Origin: Marchantia polymorpha subsp. ruderalis | Lineage: Eukaryota; Streptophyta; Marchantiopsida; Marchantiales; Marchantiaceae | Reading direction: 5' to 3' | DNA: 64,000 nt | Assembly: GCA_037833965.1 (NCBI GenBank) | Contig: AP031351.1 | Location: 12,501-76,500, forward strand | Shown here: piece after piece, positions 10,681 through 23,611 of the stretch | Layout of the letters: each line of letters begins with the position of its first letter | How positions within the stretch are numbered: position 1 is the stretch's first letter | Notes under the pieces: model-generated | What the model was told of the DNA's origin: nothing | The model's database searches: none | Seen by the model: only the letters and a program-made list of their open reading frames with translations | Position numbers and translations under genes: made by a program

Positions 10681-13600
10681 CATTCTCAAGGTACTATCTC
10701 GTAATCCCATTATACTTACCTCAGAAATAGCTTCAATAGTAACCCAAGATAAAAACAGACATGGAAGTACCTAAATATACTCGAATGGTTGGCTTCTAGT
10801 AGAAGATACTTCAATATTTGTTTGATATCTTTGTATTTACAAGTTCTTCTGAACATTAGTATTCTTGTCACCAAATACACAGGAGAATTGAAACCACTTA
10901 AAAATATGAAAGCACTATGACTCCTCCCATCTCAGTTGGATGATGCTGTGAACTAGGAAGTGCAGGACCTGTTCTGTATATTCTTCTGACATACTGCATT
11001 CACAACTTCACGTTTGTCGATTGGGTGAGTGGGTGAGCCCCACACTACATTCATAATCAGCGGTTCCCTTATATCAAAATGTCACCACTCATGCGCGTCA
11101 GCTATCGGTGCTTAATTTGATATCAGACCCATGTAAGGTTCTCTCGTGATGAACAGTCACATTGCTCTATCAATTGTAGCAAGTTTTGGCATATCATCCT
11201 CAGCTAATAGAGCTGTCATGGTATGCGACTTGTCACGATGTCCTTGCAGATGTACATGATTCCTCAAATTATTCTCCAGATGTTTTCCTGGACCAAACTG
11301 CATGCATCTAATTTTAATCCAGGAATTATCAACGGCAACCCAAAATGTAAGTGTTTGTGTCTAGTCCGTAACGGACCAGTACGCAAAGTCTGGGTGCCAA
11401 TGAACACTCCATCAGACATACCCGGAACTTTGCCTAGAAGTTCATCGAGCATCATGTCCGATCACAACAGTTGCTCGGATATGGAAGCTGCTCTCTTCTC
11501 CTAATTATTGTCTTTCAACAACACATTGCACTCGGTTGTGAACATTATGTTCACAACCGAGTAATCTTCCAGAAGCTTTGACTGATGTGCAGACATGTCC
11601 AAGAAATCTTGACCTTTGACTGCTACTTCGCGTCTTTAAGACGATAAGTATTCTTCTTCCAAATTGTGCAATTCGTCTTCTGATAGCACCCTTTTGACAT
11701 GCACATATCCACAGATGGTGGGTGGGGGGTCATGCGAGCCTCCCTCGGTAAAATACGCCTGTATTGGTTTTGTAGCATTCAACTTCTTCCATCATGAATT
11801 CGTACTGATCTCCTTTTCGTCTACCTTTCCCATCATCAGACAGCTCTAATCACTGAAAACTATGGCCTATGCTTCTTGTGAAACAGCAAGACGGTGCAGG
11901 TTGTTTAATCTGGTTTGAAATCATCCCAGAATCTAGATTTGCAGATTTGTCTATGTCTTGTTGGAGTGGGTATCAACTCCCATCAACTGCAAGATCCGGC
12001 AAGATGTCTATCACAAGATCTGTTGTAGCGTACGATTTCCTGTCTTCAATACAATTTTACCAACACTAAGGTCCGTGCATGCGCCGCCTCTTGAGTTGGA
12101 GTGCTTCTAATTACTGTTGAATGTTCTGTATTATTTATTCTATTTGTGTTATCCAGTTACGTTTCAAACATGGGCCCTAAGAGCTGTTAGATTTGAAGTT
12201 ATCGTGTCTAATTTGGTGCACAAAATTTCTTGGCTCCATGTATTATAGTTTTCAATTTCTGTTTCCATCCGGACAATCATAATTAATTTATATGAAGAGC
12301 TCTTGGTAGTCTGTTCTAAGTTCAATTAAATCCTATCTATTGCCTCCCCCGTGATCACTAGAGTACAGACTAGTGAATAGAGTCCCGTTCGTAAATAATA
12401 ATATCCATACTCTCAAATTTCAGCTTTACAAGTCAGCAATATGAGCATTTAGTTTTCAAGGAACAGAACTCACCGAACTGTCGATGCACCAGAATATGAC
12501 AGATACCGGTCACGCGCGTAAGGAGATACTTTGTTTTTTCCAGCTTTCCTTGCATTTCTTGCACGTCGGTGTAACGCTCCTTGGAGTATTCAAATAGTCG
12601 ACAGCACGGTCTTCAGTTCTGACACTCTAATTCGTCAATTTTTTTAGCTCGACCAATCTTGGATGCACCATCTTCGCTTTCATCGGGATTGTTTGATTGT
12701 GCTTATCTCCACTATGCTCTTCCTCGCGTACACAGTTAAGTATTCCTGCGAAGACATGTCGATTCTCGGTTTAATCTTGCAGTCATAAAGTAGCTCACAA
12801 ACGCCGCATTCGTCACAATCCCTACGCGCTTTTAAAAGATAATGTTGATATCAAATTGGAGCGCGGCCCTCCTGTTACAAAGAACTAAACCGTGCCAGGG
12901 TAATGCAATCGCTAAAAAGTCATTTATTGGAAGCCGCGGCAAATTCGAAAAAGTCGACCGCAGCCGCGATGAAAATACGGTCTCAGTATTTCCAAAAGAA
13001 AGAAATAGAGAGAAATCCGTCGCCTTTACCAGTAACACATGCGAGATATCCGAGGTTACACGTATTCTACGATGTTCTCTCGCATATTGTGACCAGGTTC
13101 GTAATGATGCCCCAGTTCTAATATGCCTTACCATGAGCAACAATCTATCGCAGTTTCGGGATTTCTCAACACTATTCGGAGTTCCAGCTCATCCTATCAA
13201 TGTTTCTTAATGCACTCAACCCAGATTTGTTGATTGTCATGTACATTATACACTCATATAAGTCCGCACCCATATAAATCCGCATCCCGCCTAAGTCCTA
13301 ATTTTTCAAACGAAATTTCAAGGATCAAAATTCTAGAGTTTTATTCTCAGCAGAAGTCAAACTTTTGATTAATGACGGTGATGTTAAAAATTGTTATAAG
13401 TTGAAACGAATGTTTGCATGTATGAGGCAACATGGTGGTTTCTCACTAGAGATTAGCTCTCTCTCCTTTTTGGCCCTAAGGTTGGATCTTTTAATAACTG
13501 CTTGTATCTAAGTCTACTGGTTTTCATCCTACTTCCTATTCCTATTCCATGCGTCTCGAACCCAGTTTCATTCTTGATAAGGCTTCACTCATATCAATCT

Positions 13601-14350
13601 CTACATACTTACCAATATCTTAAGTATATTGTCTCGGTTAATAACTATATCGACTTGAGGTCGTTGTAGACGGTGTTGAGAAAGAACAGCAAAAACTAAT
13701 TGTAATAAGAATCGAGTCAGATATTAACAATCCTTTTCCTTAACAATTGCAATACAAGGACTATTAGTAATGTCAATGTTAACCTCTAACCACAGGGTTA
13801 CTAGTTTTTTGGGATGAAGTTAAGGGTGGTACTAAGTATCACTACGTTTGGAAAATCATTGGAATGTTGTTTGAGGCTTTTCTCGTTATTAAGACCTTTT
13901 GACGATAGTTAACATAGAAATATTGCGGAAAGATTGAAGTCACAAGATGAGATATAACTAAAGTCCGCACAAACCTTCTCAGATCAAACTGCGTACTTAA
14001 GCGAGTTTATATTGTACTACTCTTTGTTATTTTTCCTTGATTTGATCTTCACTCATCAAATCATCATCACAGATCTAGTTTCCAATATCTTTCTGATTTA
14101 CTCTGCCGCCCCTATTGTACTTCGCGCCTCACTTGAATCCGGGTTGAACCTCATGCGCAGTTTTTATCATAGATATAACTTAAAATCATTTAGCTCCTAA
14201 ATATTTTGATAGGAAAGATTTCAACATCTAATTACTCTAAATTTTTGTTTTAGATTCATCGTTGATTTCAAATGAGTTGGAGAATAAAAGTGATCTCAAT
14301 TTTTTTTTAAATTCATGTTGATATGAGTGACACAAATTATCATGACAATG
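10680..14350. other. Gene-poor region, no gene recognised
   Basis: The composition is mixed (moderately AT-rich). Frames up to about 120 codons overlap on both strands near 12.83-13.21 kb, but none shows a recognisable domain or codon bias. Bases ~11740-11955 are repeated at 17110-17390. A perfect palindrome is listed separately. A short tandem-like sequence (CATATAAGTCCGCAC and variants) is present near 13255-13290. Confidence 0.5.
11530..11562. repeat. Perfect palindrome, 16 bp arms, 1 bp centre
   Basis: The left arm is ACTCGGTTGTGAACAT, followed by a single T and then its exact reverse complement. There is no mismatch in either arm. See also 17186, 17256, 25040 and 53533. Confidence 0.95.
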
Positions 14351-14359
14351 CTCTACTAC

Positions 14360-14800
14360 AAATTAATGGTGTGTGACAAAATTAAGCTTTCAAGTTTGGA
14401 GAGTATAATAAAAATTAAGACAAAATATAGACATAGGTTAAAGTTAATTTTATATTTAATACAAAGTATCTAAGAAGAGTAAAACTCTGCAATTGAACAA
14501 AGTTGTTAATTTAACACAAGGATGCTTACTACTCATAAAAAATCAAGAGATGAAAATAACAGAAATTTAATGATATAGATTTTGAGCTCAAATGTCATGA
14601 CAAATCTTTGTAGCTCGCTAATAGGTACTGGTTTGAAAATCAAAACGTATGAGAATTTAAGATTGTGCAATATTTCATTTAAACATTTAAAATGGAAAAA
14701 AATGTTTTGAAAACTATATGTTTTGCTCTTCATTTTGTTATTTTTTCTCTTTGATTATGAGTTGAGGATTTATTTGATATGTAGAGTCATGAAGTCTTGG
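14360..14800 (+). repeat. Dispersed repeat family F2, copy 1
   Basis: About 430 bp matches 46930-47345 in the same orientation. Shared anchors are 'TTGGAGAGTATAATAAAAA', 'AAAAATCAAGAGATGAAA' and 'GAGCTCAAATGTCAT' type segments. It is AT-rich and non-coding. Here it is followed directly by a copy of family F1. Confidence 0.8.
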
Positions 14801-14816
14801 AGGGGCTGATATAAGC

Positions 14817-15303
14817 GATGTTAAAAATAATTTTTAGCATTTGAATAGACGTCACATCCATACTACTGTATTTCTGAAACTTGAAATGCGATTTAAATTA
14901 TTTTCTTCTATCTAAAACATAAAAGGCGGCTGAAATTTGTGCAATTAATAGCAAATTACGCTTTAATAAAAAGAATGATATAAATCGTTGAATCAATCGA
15001 AAATATAGTCCTTAACACTAGGAATAAATTGCAAGATGAACCAATGATTAGTTTAATACTTGTGGAATTAGAGGTTTTGAATGTAACCAAATGTGTTTTG
15101 TTGGACTTGTTTTTGGTATATCTAGTGTTGGAACATGTGGTACATGATGGAAGGGGTATGGGGAAAAATAATCACCTGGATTGGAATCTAATCTTCTAGG
15201 TTGAAACGTCTTTATATTGAAAAGATGAAATTGAGACATAAAGAATAGGTCAAAAACTATATAGGAACACTTGTTGTAGGAGAGTGCTAGAGTACAATTC
15301 TCC
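14817..15303 (+). repeat. Dispersed repeat family F1, copy 2
   Basis: This is the partner of 4849-5342 in the same orientation, collinear with many substitutions and small indels. Both copies contain the 'GGCGGCTG' island and the segment around 'TATATCTAGTGTTGGAACATG'. Confidence 0.8.
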
Positions 15304-16355
15304 ACGTCAGATATAAAAAAATATTTAATTATAAAATATTCCAGCTTGTTCATCTCACAAAACAACCTTTGGGCAAAAAATTTCAATTCTGTTACTATCA
15401 TACTTATACTATTAGGTGAATTTATAATCTCAAAGTATACAAACAATAGTCTATTTTTGTTTTTCAACTTAACTTTTTCAATAACCATCTCTTTTAGTGA
15501 TGTCTACTTCAACTTATTTGTATTTGTATCAAATCTTACTTTCTAAATTATTATTAAAGATGTTGAATCATCTCAATTTTTTCCAGTTTTACTTTATATC
15601 ATTTTTAACACTGTGAATTATATTCTTATATGTTGAATCATCTTTGCTTTCTTTTATTTCACCCTATATAATTCCTTATTATTGTAAATTACTCTCATAG
15701 ATGTTAAATCACCTTAGCTCTTTTTGTTTCATTCTAAATCGTTACTTGTGTTATAATTATAGTCACAAATTTGAATCATATTGTCAAAATACTGTCATGT
15801 TATAACACCAAAATTTTGCATTGAATCACAATCAAACTTTAGCAACATTGAATTTGTCAAAAAGTGTGTGATTATTTTTGCAATGTATATCCTACAATTG
15901 CAATCTAATCATACTCAATTTGAAATATCTTGATTTTGCAAGTAGAAGTTTTTTATTGGATTAAGCCCTAAAGATATAATTTATATAATTTTGTTCTTTT
16001 GCAACAAACATCCAACTTTTATGTTATGTGGCATGATAGCCATAGATCGCGTACTCTGAGTAAACGTTGCTATTTAAAAGAGATGCAATGATAAAAAAGA
16101 CAAGATAGAATTAGGGGAAAAACTAGAATACTATTTCATTGAGCATCTCTTGCAATGAAATTTTTAATCATTGATGACATTTGTTTGGAGATCCAAAATT
16201 AAACACAAAAATAAATGTCACTCACAAAAAAAATTCAAATCCGAATACAGCTTGAACTTCACCAATGGAAACAAAAGAGAGAAGCACTCAAATTTAAAAT
16301 ACAAAGCTATCAAAGAAATATATAATTTATTTAAGAAAGATCGAAAGACATATAC
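15304..16355. other. AT-rich sequence, nothing recognised
   Basis: No gene, RNA or repeat could be supported in this stretch. The reading frames are short and of biased AT composition. Confidence 0.5.
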
Positions 16356-16359
16356 TATT

Positions 16360-17080
16360 TTGCAATATTTCAAAGGTCTTGCTTTCATCCACCGTAGATC
16401 TACTTCCAAAAACAACTTTTTTATACTCACAATGTCAATTACCTGACTGGAATAATTTTTGTATGACCCCTTTGAATTTTCTAGAGACCTAGAGCATACA
16501 AGGGCCTTCAAGATTCAACGTGATGTGGCATAAGGTTTAGATTTCTTATACATTAAATTTAGCAAAATCCGGACAAAGTTTGAAAAAGATCATTCAATAT
16601 TATGACCTTGCACCTCCTCAACGATTTCGATCTCTTAATACAAAGGTTTTCCGATGTAGAACTTGCAGTCATGGATGCTGGATGGTAATGGCATGCATAT
16701 TGCTGCTTGGTAATAGTCCGTGTTCTAGTGTGTAAGTTGTGTAGGATAAAAGAGAATTGAACTAAATCAAACAAAATCCCAAAAGCGTAGAAACTTGGTG
16801 ATCATTGTTCCGTGCAATACAACTTCATTGCAGAAAATCTTGACTTCCGCGACTTTCACGAAATGCCCCACATGGGCAGAAAGATGACGAATCATCAGGT
16901 TTCTCCCCTGAAATGTATTACAACATGGGTGAAAGGCAATGACAAAGGCGAATCTCATACAAGCTCAAGGCAGGTCCACACCAAGCTGAGATTTGGCTCC
17001 AAATGTATGACCTCTTTTGTACCCAACATCTTCCCCTGCTCTTGCATTTGTGCTTTTTAATACCCTAGTTATTTCCAGTT
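16360..17080 (+). repeat. Composite repeat copy R2 (partner of 9950-10680)
   Basis: The sequence is collinear with ~9950-10680. Anchors are 'AAGATGACGAATCATCAGG', 'GGCTCCAAATGTAT' and 'CCCTGCTCTTGC'. R2 carries more T and A at positions where R1 has C or G. R1 continues for about 1 kb of sequence (10680-11740) that R2 lacks. Confidence 0.8.
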
Positions 17081-17185
17081 CATTCTTACGAGCTGATAGC
17101 AAAAAGTACTAACTACGAAGTTTGTAGGATTCAATTTCTTCCCTAGTAAGTTCACACCTATCTCCTTTCCGTCGAACTGCCTCAT

Positions 17186-17224
17186 CATGTGCCTTCTCTT
17201 ACGAGTCGTAAGAGAAGGCACATG
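17186..17224. repeat. Perfect palindrome, 19 bp arms, 1 bp centre
   Basis: The left arm is CATGTGCCTTCTCTTACGA, the centre is G, and the right arm is the exact reverse complement. It is absent from the homologous repeat copy at ~11.8 kb. Confidence 0.97.
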
Positions 17225-17255
17225 GAGTCACAGTCGTATGAAGTCATAAGCATGA

Positions 17256-17296
17256 GCCATAGTATAAAGTCGTAACTTACGACTTTATACTATGGC
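17256..17296. repeat. Perfect palindrome, 20 bp arms, 1 bp centre
   Basis: The left arm is GCCATAGTATAAAGTCGTAA, the centre is C, and the right arm is the exact reverse complement. It begins 31 bp after the previous palindrome ends. The right arm's last bases coincide with sequence conserved in the palindrome-free copy. Confidence 0.97.
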
Positions 17297-17399
17297 CTAT
17301 GCTTTCCGTGAAACACCAAGACAATGCAGATTATTAATCTCGAAGTCGTTCCATGATCCAAATTGCAGCATCAAAACGATAATCAGCCAAGTGACTAGA

Positions 17400-20300
17400 G
17401 ATGCAGTAAGATGAGTAAACACTTGTACAGTCTTCAAGCCTGTTACAGGCCACAGCGAGTCGAAGAGAGAAAAAGACGAGAAGAACGAGGAAATGAGAAA
17501 GCTAACATGGAAAATGGAAATAAAACGAACTTATTAGGCAGGCTTCAAAGTTGGAAAAAGAAATGGCAGCAGGGTTAACATATTGACCTAGGAGCTAACA
17601 TATCGATGTTAGATGCAAAAGGACAAATTAAAAAAACATCTTTTGGATTGGCACTTTCTGTAGAATCAAAAGAAGACAGTTGTTCTTGAAGAGTGCAAGT
17701 GAAGTTATTACAATGGAGTAGTAACAGAACTCGGATTTTATAAGCCAGACTTTCTCTAAACATTATATGTTTCGGAGATATAACTATATATCAAATTAAC
17801 ATTATCGGTACAATAAGTTCAGTCTTAATCCTGCTTTCATTCTATACATTTGATTTTCAAATTTGTGATTCTCACTCTTCTGTTTTTGTATTCTATTTTT
17901 TTGTGAATTAAACTATCAAAATTATAAATTTTTAAGACCATATCAATCTTTATATAAATAATTGGTCTTTCTTTCAATTATATTATATATTGAAGAACTC
18001 ATTGATGTAAGTTTGAGATTTAGCTATGTGATTATTCTTTGAAATTTTTTGAAAGAAAGAAATATAAACCAAGTGTCCAGAATCAACAAATTATTGTTAC
18101 CAAGTTGTAGTCAAAACAAGTCAAAATCATATATGAAGATAATTGTTAGTTCAGTCTACCTGTATCCATATGCAAGTTTTATATCTCTCACAATTTGTTG
18201 AAAAAATGGCTAAAATAATAACTCTTGTAAACACATCAACAACATAATTTGTATCATAAATTTTAATTGACTAAATGTTTCTATAAAAAAACTAAATTTT
18301 TTTTCAAATAATACCTGAAATATTTTTGGTTTTTTCATCCCAAGAAAAGTGCATAATCATAAGTTGAACACAATCACACACACATCAATACAGAAATAAT
18401 GTAAATAAAGAAACTCAAGGCTCTTTCCTTGGGGGCTTTTTCTGTCCATTGTTTCGTCCTGGCTGTCAGTCAACCTGAGACTGTCATGCGCTTTTGTGAG
18501 CTTGTGTGTTCATGGTGCGCTTTGGTTTGTCAAAGTTACCGCATCTGAAGCTGCGAGTGCCCGATTTGGATGTTTAGAGTATGTCTGGGGCTATTCAGAA
18601 TTTAAGCAAATTCGAGTCTAGGCATTTGGGTCAGTAGGCTGAGAATATGCAATTTTGGGAAGTTTTCCCCTAAAATCTAAGTGTGGGTACGAATTTGATT
18701 CTTGCAGGTGTTGTTTGGATAAATTTCAGGTTGTGTGGTTGACTATACTCTGCTATTCAGACTGTCGGCCATCATTAAGGAGTGTTTTCTGAGAGTGACA
18801 TGTGCTTGAGAAGTAAAACTCTTCAATAGAATGTTAATTAATGACAAATCTTGACTCTTTGGTGTTGCATCTGTCTCTATGGAAACGAATCTTTACCACT
18901 ATGTTCCATTTTGGTAATTGTTGGTTATCACAATCTCTATTCAACCCTAGTCTTAAGTTCATTAAACTTTTATGAACATTCATACTTTATACAAATACAT
19001 TTATCCAAATTCAAAATGAAGAAATGTGAATCTTCATCTTGAATGTAGATTTTAGTTGATTTTTGCATAGGTTAATTAATTTTGCCAAAATGAGCATATC
19101 ATTCAAATAAAATATAAGGCTAATAAATTTAAAAATCTTTTTATACACAAGAATTATACACATTAATGTAATCAAATCCTTGTGTTTTTCTTTATTTTAT
19201 TTATGATTTAAGCAATCTACAAATCAATTTTTACATTAAAACTAGCTATTTGATATATATATATATATATATATATGTAAGATAATGTTTCAAATAAATC
19301 TATTTAATCCAATATCAAACAAAATATCGTAATAAATGCATATACAAGTTCAATTGTAGCATTTTTTCCTACTAGAGATAAAATTTTGTTTTATTTCACA
19401 TTTTATTTCTTGGTTAAAATTTTTAACCATTAGTTCATTTTTTAAAAGTACATATTTGTCATTTGTTAGATTGTCTTTCATCTTGTACATCTATTTGTTG
19501 TCAATCAAAAGTTGAATTTGAAGAAGCTTCATGAATCTTCACATCTTGTAATCAATCATCAACCAAATGTAACTCTTCATAGCAATATTTCACTTCAGCT
19601 TGTAGATACAAATTAGGCTTTTTCACAAGAACAAGAGATTTAATTGTTTACAAGATTATTTGAGTTTTTTCAAAATGTTGGCATAAATAAATTAAATCCA
19701 CATAAATCTACAATAATCATCAATAAATGAAACATGATATAATTTTTTTTAAACAAAAAATAATAATTAATTTCAAATATCATTATGTACACACTCAAAC
19801 TTTATTTTGAATTTGTGAGCTTCAACATAAAAAGCTATCATATGATCATTTTTTTATAAAAAAGCTTATAAATCTCTAGATCAATTTTATCTATGTTTGT
19901 TAATTAGCTCTTATTTCCAAAGAGTGTCAAACGATATTATTTATATTGAAATCTTGATTTAATTTTGATGAATTTGAATTTGATTAGTTAAACTAATTAG
20001 GCCATCTCTATGTGAAAGTGCTTTGATGTGCTCTTTCGTGTAGTGATAGATTGACAAGCCTACTAAAAGTTCATCAAAGCTTTCGTGACAATTTTAAGAA
20101 TTATTTTTTGATAAAACGTGAGATAATCTTGTGAAATTGATTTAGAGTGATAAACAAATTATGTATAAATGTATATGATGTTTTGTATTTTTATCAATTA
20201 TGGTGTGAATGCATGTTTGCTTGTATACATGATCTAACACATTTGTTTTATAAATAGAAACTATTATATAATTTTTCAAATATTATTTTTGTTAAATTTC

Positions 20301-20940
20301 ATTAAGAAGATTGATATAATTTTTGTGTTCATTCAATTGCTTGATAACTTATAATTTTCAACTGAACATCACCTTATATACAATCATCGAATGTTATTTT
20401 TATCATTATAGTACATTGCAAACTCTTAGCAAAAATCAATTTTTAAACATGATTGAGTTCAAACTGTTTTTCATTAAGTCTTCTCACAAAAATTAATCAG
20501 TACATTCATTATGCCTGGTAAAGTCAAATGTTTCATCATCAAAATGCATTTCATTTCATCTTGTATGATTAAAAAACGTTAAAAATCTTGTAAAACTTGT
20601 GATTGTTTGACGAAGGAGAAAAAACTTTAGATTCTATATTGTGAACCTTCATGTCAAAAATTTCTTTCTAAATTTTTCTGTTCACCAGATATTCACCTTA
20701 AGATATCTATACCCCTCAACTACGCTTTTAGAGCATGTTGTGGTTCCCTTCCATTTACACGAGCTTTAGGTAAGCTCTATTCCCGGCACACTTAATAGGG
20801 TCTCGCATGGTGTGCTATATGTTGTTGTTGATAATATCTTGTCACTATAACTCTTTCTTGCAGTGAAAATAAAGTATTTCATACAGAAATTGCCAACTCG
20901 TATGTTCCAGCCTTCTTGCTAGAAATCTTTACATGAGTCA
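17400..20940. other. AT-rich gene-free stretch with (AT)n microsatellite
   Basis: This stretch is very AT-rich, especially after 17.8 kb. An (AT)n microsatellite lies at about 19253-19276. No gene, tRNA or conserved repeat was recognised. Confidence 0.55.
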
Positions 20941-20968
20941 TGATCATGGCACTTTATATGCGGCATAC

Positions 20969-21000
20969 GCCGCAATTACCGCATTTAGCTTAATTGCGGC
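20969..21000. repeat. Short inverted repeat, 10 bp arms
   Basis: GCCGCAATTA and TAATTGCGGC flank a 12 bp loop. A third copy of CTAATTGCGGCC follows near 21024. It lies just downstream, on the minus strand, of the hAT-like remnant and could be a trace of an element end. Confidence 0.6.
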
Positions 21001-21120
21001 TCGCCAGGAAACGCAAATGTGGCTAATTGCGGCCTTCACACAAAATCATACAAATTGACCGATCGAGATCTTAAATCATTTGCCGATTTCTCAGAAGCTG
21101 AAAGCTGACGTCCCTCAATT

Positions 21121-21996
21121 TTATTGGACGTTAATGGACCGCATTTGCTTGAACTGCTTGGCATGTAGGATTACTTCCAAAGAGAAGTCTGTCAATGAGG
21201 CTCTGCCAACATCCTTCTCCCACTTCACAATCGAGAAATCGCTTTCCACAGTTGAGGTGCCGGGAAAAGCTGTTGCGAGACCGCCACAAAACTCTTGCAG
21301 AAAGCAAAACCGATCTTGAGTCAGCTTCCAACCTTCCTTGAAGGAGGTATGGGGACCACACGCATCCAGCATAGCTTTGAAAGAGCTCTCGCGATGATAA
21401 GCCTACTGCAGTTGTGCGAACTCCTGCTCAATGATATCGATTTCGGTAATCGAGCAAGATGTCCGCAAGAGAGGGGTTTGAATTTTCAAAATGTCACTCA
21501 ACTCTCGGCCTCGAAGCATGACCAGCTGGTGAGGAAGCACATGGGGCATTTCCGCGGCAGCTTTGTTTGACGAGTCACGCTCGGCGACGATAGAAATCAC
21601 GCCCGCAATAAGGTTTACTGTGCAGACAGCAAGACCTTTTACAATCTACGCCATCGCTTCCGCACCAGTTCCTTCAATCTTGCCCGCGACGAATAGGCCA
21701 AGGTCCTCCAGCACTTCTGTGACATCAGAAAGTTGCAGCGAATACCGGTAATCTTCGGAAAGGACTGAAATTCCATGATCAACAGCATTTGTGTCTTCCA
21801 CAGATAGTGGCTGAGACGCCTTGAACAAGCATATGTAAACATCATGCAAACGTTGCAGACCTTCACGCTGCTTTGACACTATCGTCGTAAGCCCATGAAG
21901 CGAGAAGAGGTAAGGAGTCTCCAGCAAGTCTCCACTCGCAGGCAATAAGCCGAAGAAGCCTTGGCTGCGGTTTTGGATTAGAGAGGGTACCAACAA
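21121..21996 (-). pseudogene. hAT-like transposase remnant (C-terminal part)
   Basis: Three minus-strand frames in order (21996-21646, 21600-21403, 21372-21121) together look like the C-terminal part of a plant hAT-superfamily protein, broken by stops and frame changes. The last frame contains FPGTSTVESDFSIVKWEKD followed by LTDFSLEVILHAKQFKQM. This resembles the hAT dimerisation region in which ATVESDFS-type words recur. The middle frame contains HQLVMLRGRELSDILKIQTP. No start region or zinc finger is visible upstream. Bases 21892-21960 are shared with the rDNA spacer at 7325-7395. It is probably an inactive transposon or a decayed host gene derived from one. The family call rests on motif memory, not a search. 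Confidence 0.5.
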
Positions 21997-23257
21997 CTGA
22001 ACTGTGAAGTCACCTGATGTCTTCCTATGTCATTTGTATTTGTCAGATATTTTCGGGATACTTTAGGGAGAGGTCTTGCAGATTGAAGGAACGTAGTGGC
22101 GTTGGAGCATAGTGCCTCTCCGTACTATTTTGTGTCCCTGTCCGAAAATTCTCGGGCGACTCTGGCACCCAGCTGCTCATGGTGATTTCTATTTAGAATT
22201 GGAAAGGACTGGAGAAGTGTCATTGGATCACTACATAGAGGCATAGGAAACAAATTGACATTACGAGCAACTATCAGACCCCGAGAAACTTGCGATAATT
22301 TACGAGCTAAATAGGTTAAAATCTGGCAAACGAAGCCTGTAGCGGGTCAAGAAATTCCCGATGATTTCATCAGCCAGTAAGTATGAAAAGACGAGTACGG
22401 TAAACAACTAACAGCTTCAAAGTTTCATTGCAAATGCTTATCTCTATCAATTTCTTCCATAGAAGGAGAGAGTCAATTTCACGCCTTCGATAATTTGAAA
22501 AACGGCCGTTTGGCTTACTCGCTCGTATAGTTAACCAGGATTCACTATCTTGATCAATTACAAACTAGAAGCGATTGTAGTTGAATTTCAGGGTTTAGGG
22601 TTGGTAGGGAGGGATGCATGATGATGTGGATGAAAAATCAAGTCCGTTGAAATCAATTTTAGTGACCACTATAATGTGAATTCTTGGGATAAAGTGCGTT
22701 CAAAAACAAGCACCGAGACTATAACAAAACTTGAACAAGGTGCCTACGCAGTAAGGACCGAGTTAGTAATAACAATTGCTTCGAATAGAGAAGAGACATG
22801 CAATCTAATTGAAATGCTGCCGATGTCTGCAATTGAGAGCAAAACCCAAAAAAGGTGCAGTATTTAGTTGAACAAACGCCATTAGGTTTCTGTACTCTTT
22901 TGCATGTCAAGCAATATATCCATGCGGGATAGAAAACCAGTTACTGAATCAGAATAATCATATATCGTTTTGTCGACCACAAGCGCTTGACATGCAAAGA
23001 GAAGACAAACCTAATGAAAGTACAACAGGAGAATATGACGATACTTTTGAAATTCAAAGAACTACTGCAAAACCAACTGGAAGTGAGAATTAGGTTGAAA
23101 GCACAATTTTAACCACAAGAGCATATCATGCAAGGAAGAAACAAATAAACTTTCAATGAAGAAGAAACCAGAAACCGTTGTAACGGTTACAAGCCATAAA
23201 CAAAAATGGAATCGAGATAAGGTGATAATTGTGTAGGCTTATACCAACATCGAAAAG

Positions 23258-23611
23258 CTAGTTTGTAAGATTAAGCATGCAGACCGCAATATAAGGAGAC
23301 TTCAAGGAGGAGCCAATACTAACACCAGAAATACCACACGTATAAGTAACCAAAGGCATAAAAGCACCGACACAACGAATTATAGGAAAAGGAAAAGTCC
23401 CGGGAAAAACGGTGTACGTGGTAAAAGAACGCCGAAGCCTAACAAAAAAATGAATAACGAAATCAACAACCACGGTAAATGCAACCAGGGAAACAACAAA
23501 AAACTTAGAATCAAGCACGTCTTTGGATCTGGGAGAAGAGACTGAAAGGGGAAAAGCAAGGCGGAAGGAAAAAGAAGGAAAAGATGTACCTGAGGTATAT
23601 AATATAGGCAA
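23258..23611 (-). CDS. Possible small membrane protein, unrecognised
   Basis: This is an open minus-strand frame of 117 codons. It has two hydrophobic segments, around VVSLVAFTVVVDFVIHFFV (about residues 39-57) and near GAFMPLVTYTCGISGVSIG (about 83-101), separated by a basic, serine/threonine-rich stretch. A telo-box-like AAACCCTA lies about 80 bp upstream of the ATG on the minus strand, an element found in many plant promoters. I do not recognise the protein. The frame may be chance: no splice partners, homologue or codon bias can be shown here. Confidence 0.2.
   Translation of the reverse strand: MPILYTSGTSFPSFSFRLAFPLSVSSPRSKDVLDSKFFVVSLVAFTVVVDFVIHFFVRLRRSFTTYTVFPGTFPFPIIRCVGAFMPLVTYTCGISGVSIGSSLKSPYIAVCMLNLTN

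Larger units (their letters stand above)
17110..17390 (+). repeat. Copy of 11740-11955 with a palindromic insertion
   Basis: Both ends match 11740-11955 ('ATTCAACTTCTTCC'-like start; 'CTATGGCCTATGCTT' and 'GTGAAACA' end). In the middle, about 23 bp of the other copy is replaced by about 100 bp consisting largely of two perfect palindromes (17186-17224 and 17256-17296). Confidence 0.75.

Noticed and set aside
12832..13210. Overlapping frames of 122, 103 and 72 codons
   Set aside because: No domain, no splice context and mutually overlapping on both strands. Nothing selects one.
10459..17060. Similar small frames at 10459-10650 and 16812-17060 as a conserved protein
   Set aside because: The similarity is explained by DNA-level duplication of a repeat. 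Both strands are open and the frames end differently.
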